From contig OX365941.1 in NCBI GenBank assembly GCA_947243795.1, positions 372,001-436,000 on the forward strand: 64,000 nucleotides of DNA, read 5' to 3'. Positions 29,489 through 40,188 of the stretch are shown here, piece after piece. The position numbers were made by a program, and so were the translations under genes. The notes under the pieces are model-generated. The model ran no database searches and was not told the DNA's origin. It was given only the letters and a program-made list of their open reading frames with translations. Every line of letters begins with the position of its first letter. Position 1 is the stretch's first letter. The stretch is from Saccharomyces uvarum (taxonomy: Eukaryota; Ascomycota; Saccharomycetes; Saccharomycetales; Saccharomycetaceae).

Positions 29489-29849
29489 CTGAAGTTTAGA
29501 TAGCATATTTACTTATATATCCACCTAAAGCGTTTCGAGAGAAACGCTTTTAATAGACTTTTATAAAAGTTTTAATATTTTTTTTTTTAAGAATAATCAA
29601 CTTTATAAAGATTATAATAGCGCATCGGATGTAACAGTATTTTAAAGCTGGGGCTTTATGCTTAATTAACGACCCTTTCTTTTAAAACTTGGCGTTTTTG
29701 AATGATATTATCGATTTACATAAAATATATCATCTAGAGGTATACCATTACGTTGTATGTACATGAAAACAGAAAATGCGCATTAGTACGAATGATCTGG
29801 GATTGAAGGCTACATTGGCTGATAGAAGAACATGCGAATGACTATCTCC
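29489..29849. other. NMA111/YNL122C convergent 3' region with hairpin
   Basis: The 361 bases are AT-rich. A perfect 10-bp hairpin with a GAGA loop occupies 29527-29550 (stems 27-36 and 41-50 of that line), 38 bases after the NMA111 stop. Several T-runs and a TTAATTAA lie further on. No gene is seen. Confidence 0.7.
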
Positions 29850-30146
29850 TTAATGGTAAGGTAGTAAACGTTTTAGATGTTTTAAATAAGACGAATTGGC
29901 TGTTTTCCTTCCGCTCAAGGCTTTCAAGGATCTATGGGACCAGCCTATATTACCATGTTTTCTACCAGCTATACCTCTTTTGAAAGTATTGCCAGTACGC
30001 CTCCACCTCTTTGCTGTACCTTTATGGGTTTTCATTAGAGTTCTTATTGTGATTGTAGAAACATTGTTGAATAGAAGCTGGTTTAACCTCGGTTTGAAGA
30101 TCTTGGACCCCTTCAACAGCGGATGTAATACGTTGAATAAAGACAT
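29850..30146 (-). CDS. Mitochondrial large-subunit ribosomal protein bL35m (YNL122C orthologue)
   Basis: The protein is 98 residues. The C-terminal two thirds (MKTHKGTAKRWRRTGNTFKR, GIAGRKHGNIGWSHRSLKAL) is the L35 signature: a K(T/S)xKGxxKR(W/F)xxTG core and the basic GRKHGNxxxS segment, ending in a hydrophobic and basic tail (LKRLLPYH). The first 35 residues are basic and amphipathic (SLFNVLHPLLKGSKIFKPRL), as for a mitochondrial presequence. It sits in the same slot as S. cerevisiae YNL122C, whose product I recall as 115 residues, so this copy may be slightly shorter at the N-terminus. It is downstream of TOM70 on the same strand. Confidence 0.9.
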   Translation of the reverse strand: MSLFNVLHPLLKGSKIFKPRLNQLLFNNVSTITIRTLMKTHKGTAKRWRRTGNTFKRGIAGRKHGNIGWSHRSLKALSGRKTANSSYLKHLKRLLPYH

Positions 30147-30494
30147 ATTTTAGATTCGATCTCCTCGTTGCTATTGGCTTTTTGCACTTGTCTTCATAAG
30201 ATGGTATATGTCCTTTGTAGTCAACCAATTTATTATTCGGTCCCGGGAAAATACTACGAAAATGAAGGTTGAAAATTTTGATTTTGGTTATACGTACTGC
30301 TAATTATTTACAGAATGAAAGAAAAAAAAAAGATGGATATGTATATATTTTAACATACATATGTGTATATTGAAACAAAAATGAAAAACAAAAAAATCTA
30401 GAGTGACATATCAATACTGTTCTTTTTTTTCCGTGTCATTTATTATTTGTTCATGTCTTTTTTTTAAAATTTTTTTTGAATTTATGTTCAATGT
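30147..30494. other. TOM70-YNL122C intergenic region
   Basis: The 348 bases hold the TOM70 3' end, with long T-runs, and the YNL122C promoter. ATTTATGTTCA at about 30480 matches the ARS core WTTTAYRTTTW at ten of eleven positions, which is not enough to call an origin. Nothing else is seen. Confidence 0.4.
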
Positions 30495-32348
30495 TTACAT
30501 TAAACCTTGTTCACGTAATTTAGCTAAAGTTTCTTGAATCTTGGTAGCCAATACTGGATCTGACCTGATTCTTTGTTGAACTTTGGCTGCTTCAGCAAAT
30601 GTAATGGCTTGCAATTTCTCTTCCATAGTTCTGGCAAGATCAGCGGATTCTTCAAATAGTGCAATAGCCTCGTCGATATCTTCTTGTTGCAGTTTCATTT
30701 GAGCCAAACCGATTTTAGCTTGTTCACTTCTTGGATCTAACTTGGATGCCTTTTCTAATAGATTGGTAGCTTCAATGAAATTTTCCACTGTTGGGTTTCT
30801 TGTCAATAAAGTAGCCTTACCGACCAATGGTGCGATACCAACGTAAATACCTTCCAATTTGTTCTCCAATTCAATAGCCAAATCGTATTGTTTCAAAGCT
30901 TTATCGAAATCGTTCTTGTCAGTCAAAATCTCTGCGAAGAAGTTTGGTACTTCTGGTGCCTCTGGGAATTTTCTCTTGGCTTCACTGAACAAGGTTTCAC
31001 AGTCATCAAATTTATTTTCACGGTATGCTAAACATGCTAATTGAATGTAAGGGAAAATATTCTCTGGGTCTAATTCTTTAGCTTTATCGAAGTCTTTACC
31101 TGCTTGATCATAGTTTTGTAAAATGAAGTTCATTTGACCACGATGATAATAAACAGAAGAGTTATTTAAATCCAATTTCAAAGCTTTGTCAAAGTAGTTA
31201 TAATATTCTGTAGAGTCATTTCTATCAGCCATAATTAAGGCCATGTAGATATATGAATTGACTCTTGGGAACAAATCGATGGCTTTCTTGATGTCTTCAT
31301 GAGCTCCCAGTGGATCATTCTTCAAAAATTTGAAAATGCCGGTATGTTCCAAAGAAATAGCTAATTTTTCCTTCACTTTTTCGTCCTCATTATCCCTGTC
31401 TAGTTGATCTTCAAATAACTTTACAGCTTTTGTGAAGGATTCATCAGCCCTATCGTAACTGTCAGGAGATCTCTTGTACAAATTAGCTAACCCGTTCATT
31501 AATTCTTTATCAGCTTCATTGGATTCGTCACAGTTAGCAAAAGTTAACTCAGGCTTAAAAATACCAAAGAATGAGGCCATAGATGTAACTGAAGGTAAGC
31601 TTTCTTGCTTGTCCTTACGTTCTTTAGGTGGTTGGGTAGATAGTTCAGCTGGTGTAGCGGTAGCGGCATCAATGTCACCGAACTTTTCTTTCAATCTTGA
31701 CATAGCTTGTTTGTTCAAGTTTCTTTCCAACATTGGTTCAATAGAAGCATCATTGAAGTCACCATTTAAAGACAATACAGACAAATCAAACATCGCATCA
31801 GCAAAATTTCCCAACCCTTCATTAGCAGAGGCTCTTCTCAATAAAACTTTCGAGTAATCGGGTTTTAACTCAAGGGCCTTAGTACTCATTTCAACAACTT
31901 TTTTCAAGTCGCCAACAGAAACATAACAGGCGGACAAATTCGAATAGAAAACAGGGTCTTCCTTCAATTCCAATGCCCAATTATAGTATTTAATAGCGTC
32001 ATCATACTTCTTATTTCTAAAGTATTGATTACCCTTGTCCTTTAAGGCTAATGCATATTTATCCTTTTCTTCAGCAGTAAAATCTGCCTTTTTTGAAAAA
32101 TCTGGTTCGCCATTAGCAGCGACTGGATAAATGGGGGGCTTTGATTCACTTGCAGATTTCTTGGAACCTTCAGATTTCTTCTGAGACCCCTTTGCCTCTT
32201 TCTTTTCGTCCTTAGAGAGCGTTTCCTTCTTCCCTTGTTGTTGCTGTTGTTGCAATTGGGTGTAGTAATAATATGCACCAACAGCAGTACCGGTAGCGGC
32301 GATGGTGGCCAAAATGGCAGTTTTGTTCTTTGAAATAAAACTCTTCAT
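30495..32348 (-). CDS. TOM70: Mitochondrial import receptor Tom70
   Basis: The protein is 617 residues from the ATG at 32348, the S. cerevisiae length; the frame begins two codons earlier only at a TTG. The N-terminal transmembrane anchor is at about residues 10-28 (TAILATIAATGTAVGAYYYY), followed by a Gln/Lys-rich linker. An Hsp70/Hsp90-binding TPR clamp spans about 98-200 (KYALALKDKGNQYFRNKKYDDAI...), with further TPRs to the end (AISLEHTGIFKFLKNDPLGA, SVYYHRGQMNFILQNYDQA). It is anchored in the outer membrane and hands hydrophobic precursors, such as carrier proteins, to the TOM channel. It works with Tom22, also in this window. Confidence 0.97.
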   Translation of the reverse strand: MKSFISKNKTAILATIAATGTAVGAYYYYTQLQQQQQQGKKETLSKDEKKEAKGSQKKSEGSKKSASESKPPIYPVAANGEPDFSKKADFTAEEKDKYALALKDKGNQYFRNKKYDDAIKYYNWALELKEDPVFYSNLSACYVSVGDLKKVVEMSTKALELKPDYSKVLLRRASANEGLGNFADAMFDLSVLSLNGDFNDASIEPMLERNLNKQAMSRLKEKFGDIDAATATPAELSTQPPKERKDKQESLPSVTSMASFFGIFKPELTFANCDESNEADKELMNGLANLYKRSPDSYDRADESFTKAVKLFEDQLDRDNEDEKVKEKLAISLEHTGIFKFLKNDPLGAHEDIKKAIDLFPRVNSYIYMALIMADRNDSTEYYNYFDKALKLDLNNSSVYYHRGQMNFILQNYDQAGKDFDKAKELDPENIFPYIQLACLAYRENKFDDCETLFSEAKRKFPEAPEVPNFFAEILTDKNDFDKALKQYDLAIELENKLEGIYVGIAPLVGKATLLTRNPTVENFIEATNLLEKASKLDPRSEQAKIGLAQMKLQQEDIDEAIALFEESADLARTMEEKLQAITFAEAAKVQQRIRSDPVLATKIQETLAKLREQGLM

Positions 32349-32819
32349 TGACAATTGGGCACCTCGATGTGATCTCTAACCTCACTTTTAGATTTTGCTT
32401 CTCTTCCACAGTAGGTAAGATTCCTCTTAATTCCTTTAAAAGATCTTTCCCACTGGCCGTTCAAACACAAAAGTTAGTCAGGGCCTCTAACACGCCGTTG
32501 ATAGTGATAATTTAAAAGAGGGTTGACTTCAATAACATCTCATGTCATTGTTACCGAAAGTTCCTGTCGTGTTATTCGGTGTATTGCTCTATTAACCTGC
32601 GCACTTCGGCGGTTGTGGTTTATATTCTTCCAAGTGCCAGATTTCCTTAATTTGTTCTCTATATGGGAAGTTGTCATTATCATGAATCACGGAGTTCATA
32701 ATTTTTCAGTTGTAATAGTGAAAAATTCCCATAATGGCGATGAGATGAGATGAGTTTAAGATTGGAATTATTTAAGTTGCATTTTGTATGAAGTGCCCAG
32801 ATTATAGTTCGGTCGAGTC
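32349..32819. promoter_or_regulatory. TOM70/NCS2 divergent region; PAC and RRPE-like element near NCS2
   Basis: In this 471-base gap, TGAAAAATT at 32719-32727 (half of an RRPE) and an exact PAC, GCGATGAGATGAG, starting at 32737, lie 80-100 bases before the NCS2 ATG. This pair suggests co-expression with ribosome-biogenesis genes. Confidence 0.75.
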
Positions 32820-34304
32820 ATGGAGTGTCAGAGATGTCCCGTAACAGCCAAAAACCTAGCGACTGTTTTGTCGAGGAAAGAAGAGTTTTGCGATGAGTGC
32901 TTCATCAAGTTCGTTAGTACTAAGCAAAGAAAGCAGATGATGAAAGATGAATTTTTCAGAAACCTGTTCAAAGTCGTATATCCGCTCGAAGACAAAAGCT
33001 CTGTTGGAAAGATATTGTTGCCCTTGTCACTTTCTGACTCAGGATCCTTGGTTATGCTGGATATAGTCCATGATTTGTTATTGGAGCAGAACAAACAGCA
33101 CAACAATCACATGGGTTTCACAGTCGATATACTAACCATATCCACCGAGGACAATCTTTCTATTATTAAACAGCATATGAAATTATTGGTTGAGGAAAAA
33201 ATGCTAGAACTGAATGAAATATCCGACGTTTACAAAGTTCATTTCATTGACATAAATGAATTTTTCAATAAAACATCGAGCGTATCGAATTTGATCATCG
33301 ACGATGGAAATTTTGAAATTTTTGCCAGATCCAGGTCGATGGGCAATGACGACAGGTTATCCTTGAAGGAAATATTAAGCGAATATTGTTTAAGCAACTC
33401 ATCCAGAACTGACCTAACGTCGATTATGAAGACTCAATTAATCAAACATTTTGCATTCGAAAATGGTAACGATGCTATTTTGTGGGGCCACTCCATGACA
33501 AAGCTATCTGAGGTGATTATTTCTCTTGTGGTGAAGGGCAAAGGTTCTCAAATAGCCACTTTCTTAGATTCTGAATCTTTTGACACTTTGGATAATAAAC
33601 CGTGTAATTATAAAAATTTATATCCAATGAAAGATCTACTGTCGGTTGAAATCGAAAGTTTTCTGCAAGTCAGAGACATGACCAAATTCCTTATCAACAT
33701 TGAAGAAGCTAATTCCAAACCCAACTGTTTAATTTCGAAGAAACCAACATCGTCGATTAATCAACAAAAACTAATCAAAAACATGACAATCAATGAAATT
33801 ACCACCAAATATTTTCAAGATATTCAAAACGATTATTCGAATATAATATCGACGGTCTTAAGAACCGCAGATAAACTAGCAGAGCCTAAACCTACTATAA
33901 CAAAGACATCACAATGTCAAATATGTCAATCTAAGATCTACACTAATCCATCGAATTGGCTAGATAGAATTACAGTTACTTCACCTTATCCTAGAGAGAC
34001 CAGCGAGGAAGAACATTTATTCAAGCAGTGGCAAGATTCGAAATTAGGACAGTCTCACACTCATTATGTGATGTTATTAAATGAAATTAAAAAGGACTCC
34101 ATAAATAATGACGATGATAGTAATAATAATGATATGAAATTGTGCTATGGTTGTCTAATTTTATTGAATACCAGCATCAAGGATAAAAATCTAGTTTGGC
34201 CCAGAGTCAACACTATGAGTAGTTTAGTAAATCCAACTAATGAAGATAAGGAACTAAGTGGTATATTGAATCAATTTGAGATCAATTCCGATGTTGAAGA
34301 GTGA
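32820..34304 (+). CDS. NCS2: Cytosolic tRNA 2-thiolation protein Ncs2
   Basis: The protein is 494 residues. CxxC pairs that bind zinc or metal are clear at both ends: CQRC at residues 3-6 and CDEC at about 25-28, with CQIC and CYGC near residues 365 and 440. The middle matches Ncs2/Ctu2 (LLPLSLSDSGSLVMLDIVHD; NDAILWGHSMTKLSEVIISLV) but lacks the ATP PP-loop SGGxDS of its partner Ncs6. Together they add the 2-thio group to wobble uridine 34 of tRNA-Lys, Glu and Gln through the Urm1 sulphur relay. In yeast this links to nutrient sensing and invasive growth. It converges with DCP2. Confidence 0.95.
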   Translation: MECQRCPVTAKNLATVLSRKEEFCDECFIKFVSTKQRKQMMKDEFFRNLFKVVYPLEDKSSVGKILLPLSLSDSGSLVMLDIVHDLLLEQNKQHNNHMGFTVDILTISTEDNLSIIKQHMKLLVEEKMLELNEISDVYKVHFIDINEFFNKTSSVSNLIIDDGNFEIFARSRSMGNDDRLSLKEILSEYCLSNSSRTDLTSIMKTQLIKHFAFENGNDAILWGHSMTKLSEVIISLVVKGKGSQIATFLDSESFDTLDNKPCNYKNLYPMKDLLSVEIESFLQVRDMTKFLINIEEANSKPNCLISKKPTSSINQQKLIKNMTINEITTKYFQDIQNDYSNIISTVLRTADKLAEPKPTITKTSQCQICQSKIYTNPSNWLDRITVTSPYPRETSEEEHLFKQWQDSKLGQSHTHYVMLLNEIKKDSINNDDDSNNNDMKLCYGCLILLNTSIKDKNLVWPRVNTMSSLVNPTNEDKELSGILNQFEINSDVEE

Positions 34305-34434
34305 TAGAACAACTAAGACAAATGGATACTCCATTACTTTACGTATGTATTTATTTATTTAATGGTTTAGTTGCTCCCATTTATTGCTAATGCCTATATA
34401 TAGTATATTTATAAAAAATCGTTATATTTTTTTT

Positions 34435-37413
34435 TCATTTCCTATGCAAGATACTCAATAATTCGTTAGATTCCGTGTTTCCATTGGAACGTATATCAAA
34501 AGTTGGTGCATTTGTAGCTGTTGGCCTGTTTTGTAGCATGCCTAATAATTCGTTTGAAGAATTTCCGTGACTAGTAGGCGTTAGGGGGAATCCAGTAGCA
34601 GCAGCCGTAGAAGTGGCTGTTGGTGTGGTGTATATACTATTATTGAAGGTATTGTTACTTTTGTTACCATGCAAAATGTTTAGTAATTCATGAGAGTTGT
34701 CTTCGCTCGAAACTTTTGGATATCTATCATTGAGTGGATTAGGCTTCAGGAAACTTAGTAATTCAGAGGAGTTATTATTGGATTCTTGGTTTTCTGTAAT
34801 CTCGTTTTGCTTCAACAAGTTAAATAACTCATTTGATGGGGTATCCTTAGTGGGAGGTGGCTTTGGAACGTTACTCCTTTCCAGCATACTCAACAATCCT
34901 TTTGTTGAATTGCTTTCCATGTTCATGTCAATATTGCCAGGTCGTTTTGGAGATGCAGTATCCTTTTTACTTAACATTCCTAGTAATTCACTTGCGTTTG
35001 CTCCATTCTTTTTTGGCAATTTTGATGGAGATTCTTCATTATTCTGGTCTTCTGACACGGAATTTCTCTTCAACATCATCATGATTTCTTCATCCCCATC
35101 TAGATTCTGTGACTTAGGTGATTGTTGATTTGAAGATACAGTGGAAGATATTGGATTTCTTAGCATTTGTAATAAATCTTTTGACGAGGATTGGTTGGAG
35201 TTTGATCCAAGAGTCTTGTTTTCATTCGCTAAAGTGGCGATTGTTTCACCACGTTTTAGTAATTTTACCTTGGGTGTCTTTTTTATAGTACTCGTAGCTG
35301 ATGAAAATCTGGCAGCTTCATTGATAGATTTGTTACTGTCGCTTGTCGTATTTTTGTGAGGAACTTCACCATCTTGAAAGTTATTCTCTTTCAGTATTTC
35401 TTGGCTTATTCCTTTCGAACTGTCTTGCGTTTGTTCCAATTCTTTTAATTTTTTCTCATCCTCTTCGTCAGAACTGCTTTCGAAAGCTTCATATGCACTG
35501 TTATTGTTGATATGCATTTCTTGACGGTATGAATTGATATCTTTGTTGGGAGCTCCTACTGATGAATTTTGTTTACTATGCGAGGAAACTAAAGATTTCG
35601 TAGGTCTCCATTCCATGATATCGGATTCCGTTGAGTCGCCCGATTTGAATGTTTTGGTTTCCTTTCTTTGTTCTTTCTTTGGCTTTCTTTGGCTGTTCTT
35701 TTCAGATGGTATGATGTTGACTTCGATTTCTACATTAGACGAGTTTCTTCCTTCTTTAATTGGCTCTATGTCTTCATCTGAACTGCTTTCAAAATCTTCA
35801 TAATCCTCTTGTTGTGTATCAGGATACGAGTCATCTGATAGAGACGAAGTGTCTACAGTGGAAGAATGCGATTCTTGAGATGGTGCCGGCTTTCTCAACA
35901 AATTTAATAAAGCTTGAGAATTTGAGTTGGCAGAATCATGAGGACTGTTTTGGTTTAATGAATTCAAATCAGTTCCTCTTTGTAAAATCTTTAATTTTGG
36001 CTTTTCGCTAATCTGTTCATTTTCTTCAGACTTTTTTGAATTTAATAGATTTAATAATTGTCTTGAAGAAGAACTGTTTTCAACAGAACTGGTGGGCAAG
36101 ATATTATGATGTATTGGTGGAGCAGGGGGTAAGGAAAAAGGTTGAGACAAAGTTGGTCTGGAAAAATTGTGCATGTTTGGGACACCAAATGCCATTGGAT
36201 TTGGAGGGGCATTGAAATTAGGAGGTATCTGCGTTGGAAGAGTGTTGTGGTTACCGTTGTTGTTGTTGTTGTTAATTGGCAACATGAACGGGAAGGGTGC
36301 AAAGGGCTGGCCATTCATTGAAGCAAACAGCTGAGGATTTGACATGAATGAATTCACCATTGGCATTGCAGGTGGTATAACATTGTTGGCGCCAGCAAAC
36401 GGTTCTGAGAGAGGACCGAAGACTGATTGCTGTTGCTGCAGTGGTGGTGGTGGTGGTAATTGCTGTTTCTCCTGTTCTTCTTGAAGTTGTTCTTCTTGTT
36501 CTCCTTGTTCTTCTTGTTGATTCGAGGGCACCTGTTCGTTGGAGGCTATGTTATTGTTGCTGTCTGCTTGTACAGCAGTATGAAGCATGTTCAGTAACTC
36601 TCTGCCAGGATCAATTTGCTCTTCTTTTGTGATGCCTAGTAATAGTTTTAATTGTTCCTCTGCATAGGACTTCAATTGATCTTCATTTCTTATTTGTCTT
36701 TGGTGTCTTAACCACATTGATAAAGGTCTCATCATAGAATTGATAAGATAATACTTGACATTGGATTTGTACAATGTCTTGGACATTTTTTTGAAATCGA
36801 ACCATTCAATCTTATCAATTTCATTCCTTACTTGAGGTTTAAAGTTAAAGATTTCTGAAACACCGGATATCAAAAATATTTTGTAATTTTTCCCTTGAAT
36901 ATTCCTTTCAATAAATTGATTCTCATCAATGTAGTCTGTTAAATCAAAGCCGATTTCTTCCTTAACTTCTCTAATACAACAATCTATGTCATTTTCGTCT
37001 TTGGAAATTTTACCTCTTGGAAATGACCACGAATCCGATTCTGTACCTTGCACCAATAATATTTTACTCAAATTTTCGTTGAATATAGCCGCACCTCTCA
37101 CTGGAATACTCTTTTTGTATTTCGAAAATTGCTGAAGCGCCTCGTCCACCCTTATATCCCACTTCCAAATTAAAGGGCACAATTTTATGATCAATTGAGC
37201 AAATGATTTAATCTTCAAAGAGGGTAAGGTTGGGTTCATCAATTTGATGAAATCCGTGTAAAACCATGAGGCTTCTTCGAAATGGAACAGTTCTCTCTCG
37301 ACACTTGACAAATCTTCATTCGGACAATTTATTATAAAACGAACTAATAAGTCCTCCAAAATTCTATCAACAGAAGTGACGCTCTCCAAAGCGTGTCGTA
37401 GCGGTAGTGACAT
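34435..37413 (-). CDS. DCP2: mRNA decapping enzyme catalytic subunit
   Basis: The protein is 992 residues, about 20 longer than I recall for S. cerevisiae. An N-terminal alpha-helical regulatory domain (1-95) contacts Dcp1. The Nudix domain follows, with its box at 134-156 ([20 protein letters not shown]) and catalytic Glu149, Glu152 and Glu153. Box B ends near residue 245 ([20 protein letters not shown]). The long disordered tail contains Gln/Pro-rich stretches and about eleven short leucine-rich helical motifs, for example [32 protein letters not shown] and SNELLSIL. These are known to bind Edc3 and Pat1 and to drive P-body formation. The enzyme hydrolyses the m7G cap in the cytoplasm. Confidence 0.96.
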   Translation of the reverse strand: MSLPLRHALESVTSVDRILEDLLVRFIINCPNEDLSSVERELFHFEEASWFYTDFIKLMNPTLPSLKIKSFAQLIIKLCPLIWKWDIRVDEALQQFSKYKKSIPVRGAAIFNENLSKILLVQGTESDSWSFPRGKISKDENDIDCCIREVKEEIGFDLTDYIDENQFIERNIQGKNYKIFLISGVSEIFNFKPQVRNEIDKIEWFDFKKMSKTLYKSNVKYYLINSMMRPLSMWLRHQRQIRNEDQLKSYAEEQLKLLLGITKEEQIDPGRELLNMLHTAVQADSNNNIASNEQVPSNQQEEQGEQEEQLQEEQEKQQLPPPPPLQQQQSVFGPLSEPFAGANNVIPPAMPMVNSFMSNPQLFASMNGQPFAPFPFMLPINNNNNNGNHNTLPTQIPPNFNAPPNPMAFGVPNMHNFSRPTLSQPFSLPPAPPIHHNILPTSSVENSSSSRQLLNLLNSKKSEENEQISEKPKLKILQRGTDLNSLNQNSPHDSANSNSQALLNLLRKPAPSQESHSSTVDTSSLSDDSYPDTQQEDYEDFESSSDEDIEPIKEGRNSSNVEIEVNIIPSEKNSQRKPKKEQRKETKTFKSGDSTESDIMEWRPTKSLVSSHSKQNSSVGAPNKDINSYRQEMHINNNSAYEAFESSSDEEDEKKLKELEQTQDSSKGISQEILKENNFQDGEVPHKNTTSDSNKSINEAARFSSATSTIKKTPKVKLLKRGETIATLANENKTLGSNSNQSSSKDLLQMLRNPISSTVSSNQQSPKSQNLDGDEEIMMMLKRNSVSEDQNNEESPSKLPKKNGANASELLGMLSKKDTASPKRPGNIDMNMESNSTKGLLSMLERSNVPKPPPTKDTPSNELFNLLKQNEITENQESNNNSSELLSFLKPNPLNDRYPKVSSEDNSHELLNILHGNKSNNTFNNSIYTTPTATSTAAATGFPLTPTSHGNSSNELLGMLQNRPTATNAPTFDIRSNGNTESNELLSILHRK

Positions 37414-38215
37414 TTTCTAATACGGAGGTACTTTTATTTTTTTTCAACCTTAAAGTAATCTTACTTCAGCAATAATTAATAAACAATTAAAAAGAAGAGA
37501 AAACATGGGAGGATCCTTTAAAAAAGTTGTCCTTTGTTTTTTTCTAGTCATTTTCCAGAATCCATTATTTTTTCTTTGAATTAATGCCCGTACCTAGTGA
37601 TATAAGATGTCCATAAACTAGGGTAACAGTATCACATGTAATATCACTCAATACGTATGTGTTACCCTCAATTACCGGACCAAAGGAGAGACCCGGGCCA
37701 TTTCCGTTAGCCCGGGGCGGGTAGTCGTCCGGAATTAAGCAAGCGTCCCCTTTCCCGAGCTAACCAACGGTCGGGCCGAGGCTCGGATAAATTCTTGCTT
37801 TGTTTTTGTTTCTGTCATGGGAAATATACATCATTTCTTTAGCTGACCCCTAGACTAATTAGCCGGCCATTGGTACGTAAGATTATGACTATAGTTTGTA
37901 CCGGAAGCCTAATAGCAACTATTCATGAACTTTGGGTTCAGTAATTCGCGATCCGGGTTTTAATTGGATAGCCTACGCGAAGGATCGATGGATGACCCTT
38001 AGAATTATGTTTTTTGTTACTACTCATCCAATGCGTGTCCTCTTGCAAGTATATAAGTCACTATAAATTGTTTTATGCTTGAGCTTTTTACACTTCTCCC
38101 TTGATTATTTCTTTCCGTTTTTCTCTTCTGGTTTATTGTAGTAGCTAAGTGCAACGATTACTGCTGTAAAGTTAAAGAAAAAAGACAAGTAATAATAGTA
38201 CACAACAAGGAAAAA
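37414..38215. promoter_or_regulatory. DCP2/MLS1 divergent region with carbon-source response element
   Basis: In this 802-base gap a GC-rich block, unusual for the neighbourhood, spans about 37690-37795. TCCGTTAGCCCG at 37703-37714 is, on the other strand, CGGGCTAACGGA, a full match to the Cat8/Sip4 element CGGNBNVMHGGA as I remember it. More CGG/CCG half-sites surround it. It suggests derepression of MLS1 on non-fermentable carbon. CCCCT stress-type elements also occur. Confidence 0.75.
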
Positions 38216-39880
38216 ATGGTCAAGATCAGTTTGGATAACGTTAAATTGCTGGTTGATGTAGACAAGGAGCCATTCTTTAAGCCATCCGCCACCACAGTGG
38301 GTGATATTCTGACTAAAGATGCTCTGGAGTTCATTGTTTTGTTGCACAGGACTTTCAACGGCAAGAGAAAACAATTATTAGAGAATAGACAGGTTGTTCA
38401 AAAAAAATTGGACTCTGGGTCTTACCAGTTGGATTTCTTACCTGAAACGGAGAGCATCAGAAACGACCCCACCTGGCAAGGTCCGATTTTGGCACCGGGT
38501 ATGATCAACAGATCTACTGAAATTACAGGCCCTCCACTGAGGAATATGTTAATCAACGCCCTAAATGCCCCTGTGAACACCTACATGACAGATTTTGAAG
38601 ATTCCGCTTCCCCCACTTGGAACAACATGGTTTATGGACAAGTTAATCTATACGATGCTATCAGAAATCAAATCAATTTTGATACTCCAAGAAAATCTTA
38701 TGAATTGAACAGCGATGTCGCTGACTTGCCCACAATTATCGTGAGACCCCGTGGTTGGCACATGGTGGAAAAGCACCTTTATGTCGATGATGAACCAATC
38801 AGTGCCTCTCTCTTTGATTTTGGTTTATATTTCTATCATAATGCCAAAGAATTGATCGCGTTGGGTAAGGGTCCTTACTTTTACTTGCCCAAGATGGAGC
38901 ATCATTTAGAAGCCAAGTTATGGAACGATGTCTTTTGCGTAGCACAAGATTTCGTCGGGATCCCCAGAGGCACAATCAGAGCCACTGTGCTGATCGAAAC
39001 TTTACCTGCAGCTTTCCAAATGGAAGAAATCATCTACCAATTGAGGCAACATTCCAGTGGGTTGAATTGTGGACGTTGGGACTACATCTTCTCTACAATC
39101 AAGCGACTAAGAAACGACCCTAACCACATCCTGCCCAATAGGGACCTGGTGACAATGACCTCCCCCTTCATGGACGCGTACGTGAAAAGACTGATAAATA
39201 CTTGTCACCGTAGAAGTGTTCATGCCATGGGCGGCATGGCCGCTCAAATCCCTATCAAAGACGATCCCGTGGCCAATGAGAAGGCCATGACTAAAGTCCG
39301 CAACGATAAAATCAGAGAGTTGACGAACGGCCATGATGGGTCTTGGGTTGCACATCCGGCATTGGCTCCGATATGTAATGAGGTCTTTATCAATATGGGG
39401 ACTCCAAATCAAATTTACTTCGTTCCCGAAAATGTCGTCACAGCTTCAAACCTCTTGGAGACCAAGATCCCCAATGGCGAGGTTACCACCGACGGCATTA
39501 TACAGAATTTGGATATTGGACTACAATATATGGAGGCGTGGCTGAGAGGCTCAGGTTGCGTGCCCATCAACAATTTGATGGAAGATGCCGCCACAGCAGA
39601 AGTGTCTCGTTGCCAATTGTACCAGTGGGTGAGACACGGCGTCACACTAGCTGACACCGGCGAAAAGGTCACCCCACAATTGACCGAAAAGATCCTGCAG
39701 GAGCAAGTGGAAAGACTATCCAAGGCAAGTCCACTAGGCGACAAGAACAAGTTCGCGCTAGCCGCTAAGTATTTCTTGCCTGAAATCAGAGGTGAGAAAT
39801 TCAGTGAATTCTTGACTACGTTGTTGTACGACGAGATTGTCACCACCAAGGCCACCCCCACTGACCTAAGCAAGTTGTAA
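38216..39880 (+). CDS. MLS1: Malate synthase (glyoxylate cycle)
   Basis: The protein is 554 residues, the S. cerevisiae length. It condenses acetyl-CoA with glyoxylate to malate. Malate synthase A hallmarks include the [20 protein letters not shown] stretch and the [15 protein letters not shown] segment, which ends the first core strand with the catalytic Arg. [19 protein letters not shown] carries the Glu that binds Mg2+, and [12 protein letters not shown] and [11 protein letters not shown] follow. The catalytic Asp lies in the [14 protein letters not shown] block. The last three residues are SKL, a perfect type 1 peroxisomal targeting signal. Its regulation by carbon source is supported by the upstream CSRE. 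It is tandem to DMA2. Confidence 0.98.
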   Translation: MVKISLDNVKLLVDVDKEPFFKPSATTVGDILTKDALEFIVLLHRTFNGKRKQLLENRQVVQKKLDSGSYQLDFLPETESIRNDPTWQGPILAPGMINRSTEITGPPLRNMLINALNAPVNTYMTDFEDSASPTWNNMVYGQVNLYDAIRNQINFDTPRKSYELNSDVADLPTIIVRPRGWHMVEKHLYVDDEPISASLFDFGLYFYHNAKELIALGKGPYFYLPKMEHHLEAKLWNDVFCVAQDFVGIPRGTIRATVLIETLPAAFQMEEIIYQLRQHSSGLNCGRWDYIFSTIKRLRNDPNHILPNRDLVTMTSPFMDAYVKRLINTCHRRSVHAMGGMAAQIPIKDDPVANEKAMTKVRNDKIRELTNGHDGSWVAHPALAPICNEVFINMGTPNQIYFVPENVVTASNLLETKIPNGEVTTDGIIQNLDIGLQYMEAWLRGSGCVPINNLMEDAATAEVSRCQLYQWVRHGVTLADTGEKVTPQLTEKILQEQVERLSKASPLGDKNKFALAAKYFLPEIRGEKFSEFLTTLLYDEIVTTKATPTDLSKL

Positions 39881-40188
39881 TTACCATCGTTCCAGTATAT
39901 ACATGTATACTCATGTTTTTGCCTACCTATCTATCTACATATCGAATATTCAAAACTCATATTTTTCTATATTATACTATCATCAACTATCTTATCGTGA
40001 TTTCTTTTGACCCTCGGGCGCGGGAGCTCCGGTCACGGACGACGGTAGAGCGATCAATCACTACTCTTGGAGGCCAAACACAATACTTGATGACTCCAGA
40101 CGTGTATATATGTGGTGTTTTAGAGTACAGCAAGGGAATACAGCGGTCCATTAAAATAACACATTTGAGATTTTCAGCAGAACTGGAG
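39881..40188. other. MLS1-DMA2 intergenic region
   Basis: These 308 bases carry the MLS1 3' end and the DMA2 promoter, with a small GC-rich stretch at about 40016-40060. The frame in line with DMA2 is open throughout but shows no conserved protein, so I treat it as untranslated. Confidence 0.45.

Noticed and set aside
30480-30490. Replication origin (ARS core) near YNL122C and elsewhere
   Set aside because: I found only ten-of-eleven matches to WTTTAYRTTTW with no supporting B elements; such matches are common by chance in AT-rich gaps.
39415-39873. Antisense frames over MLS1, RPC19, NCS2 and INP52, corresponding to the dubious ORFs named in S. cerevisiae
   Set aside because: They lie entirely opposite well-conserved coding regions and have no protein features of their own.
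39913-40188. 92-codon in-frame N-terminal extension of DMA2
   Set aside because: It has no resemblance to the Dma2 N-terminus, and the ATG at 40189 gives the known MYTPIPANTPAP start.
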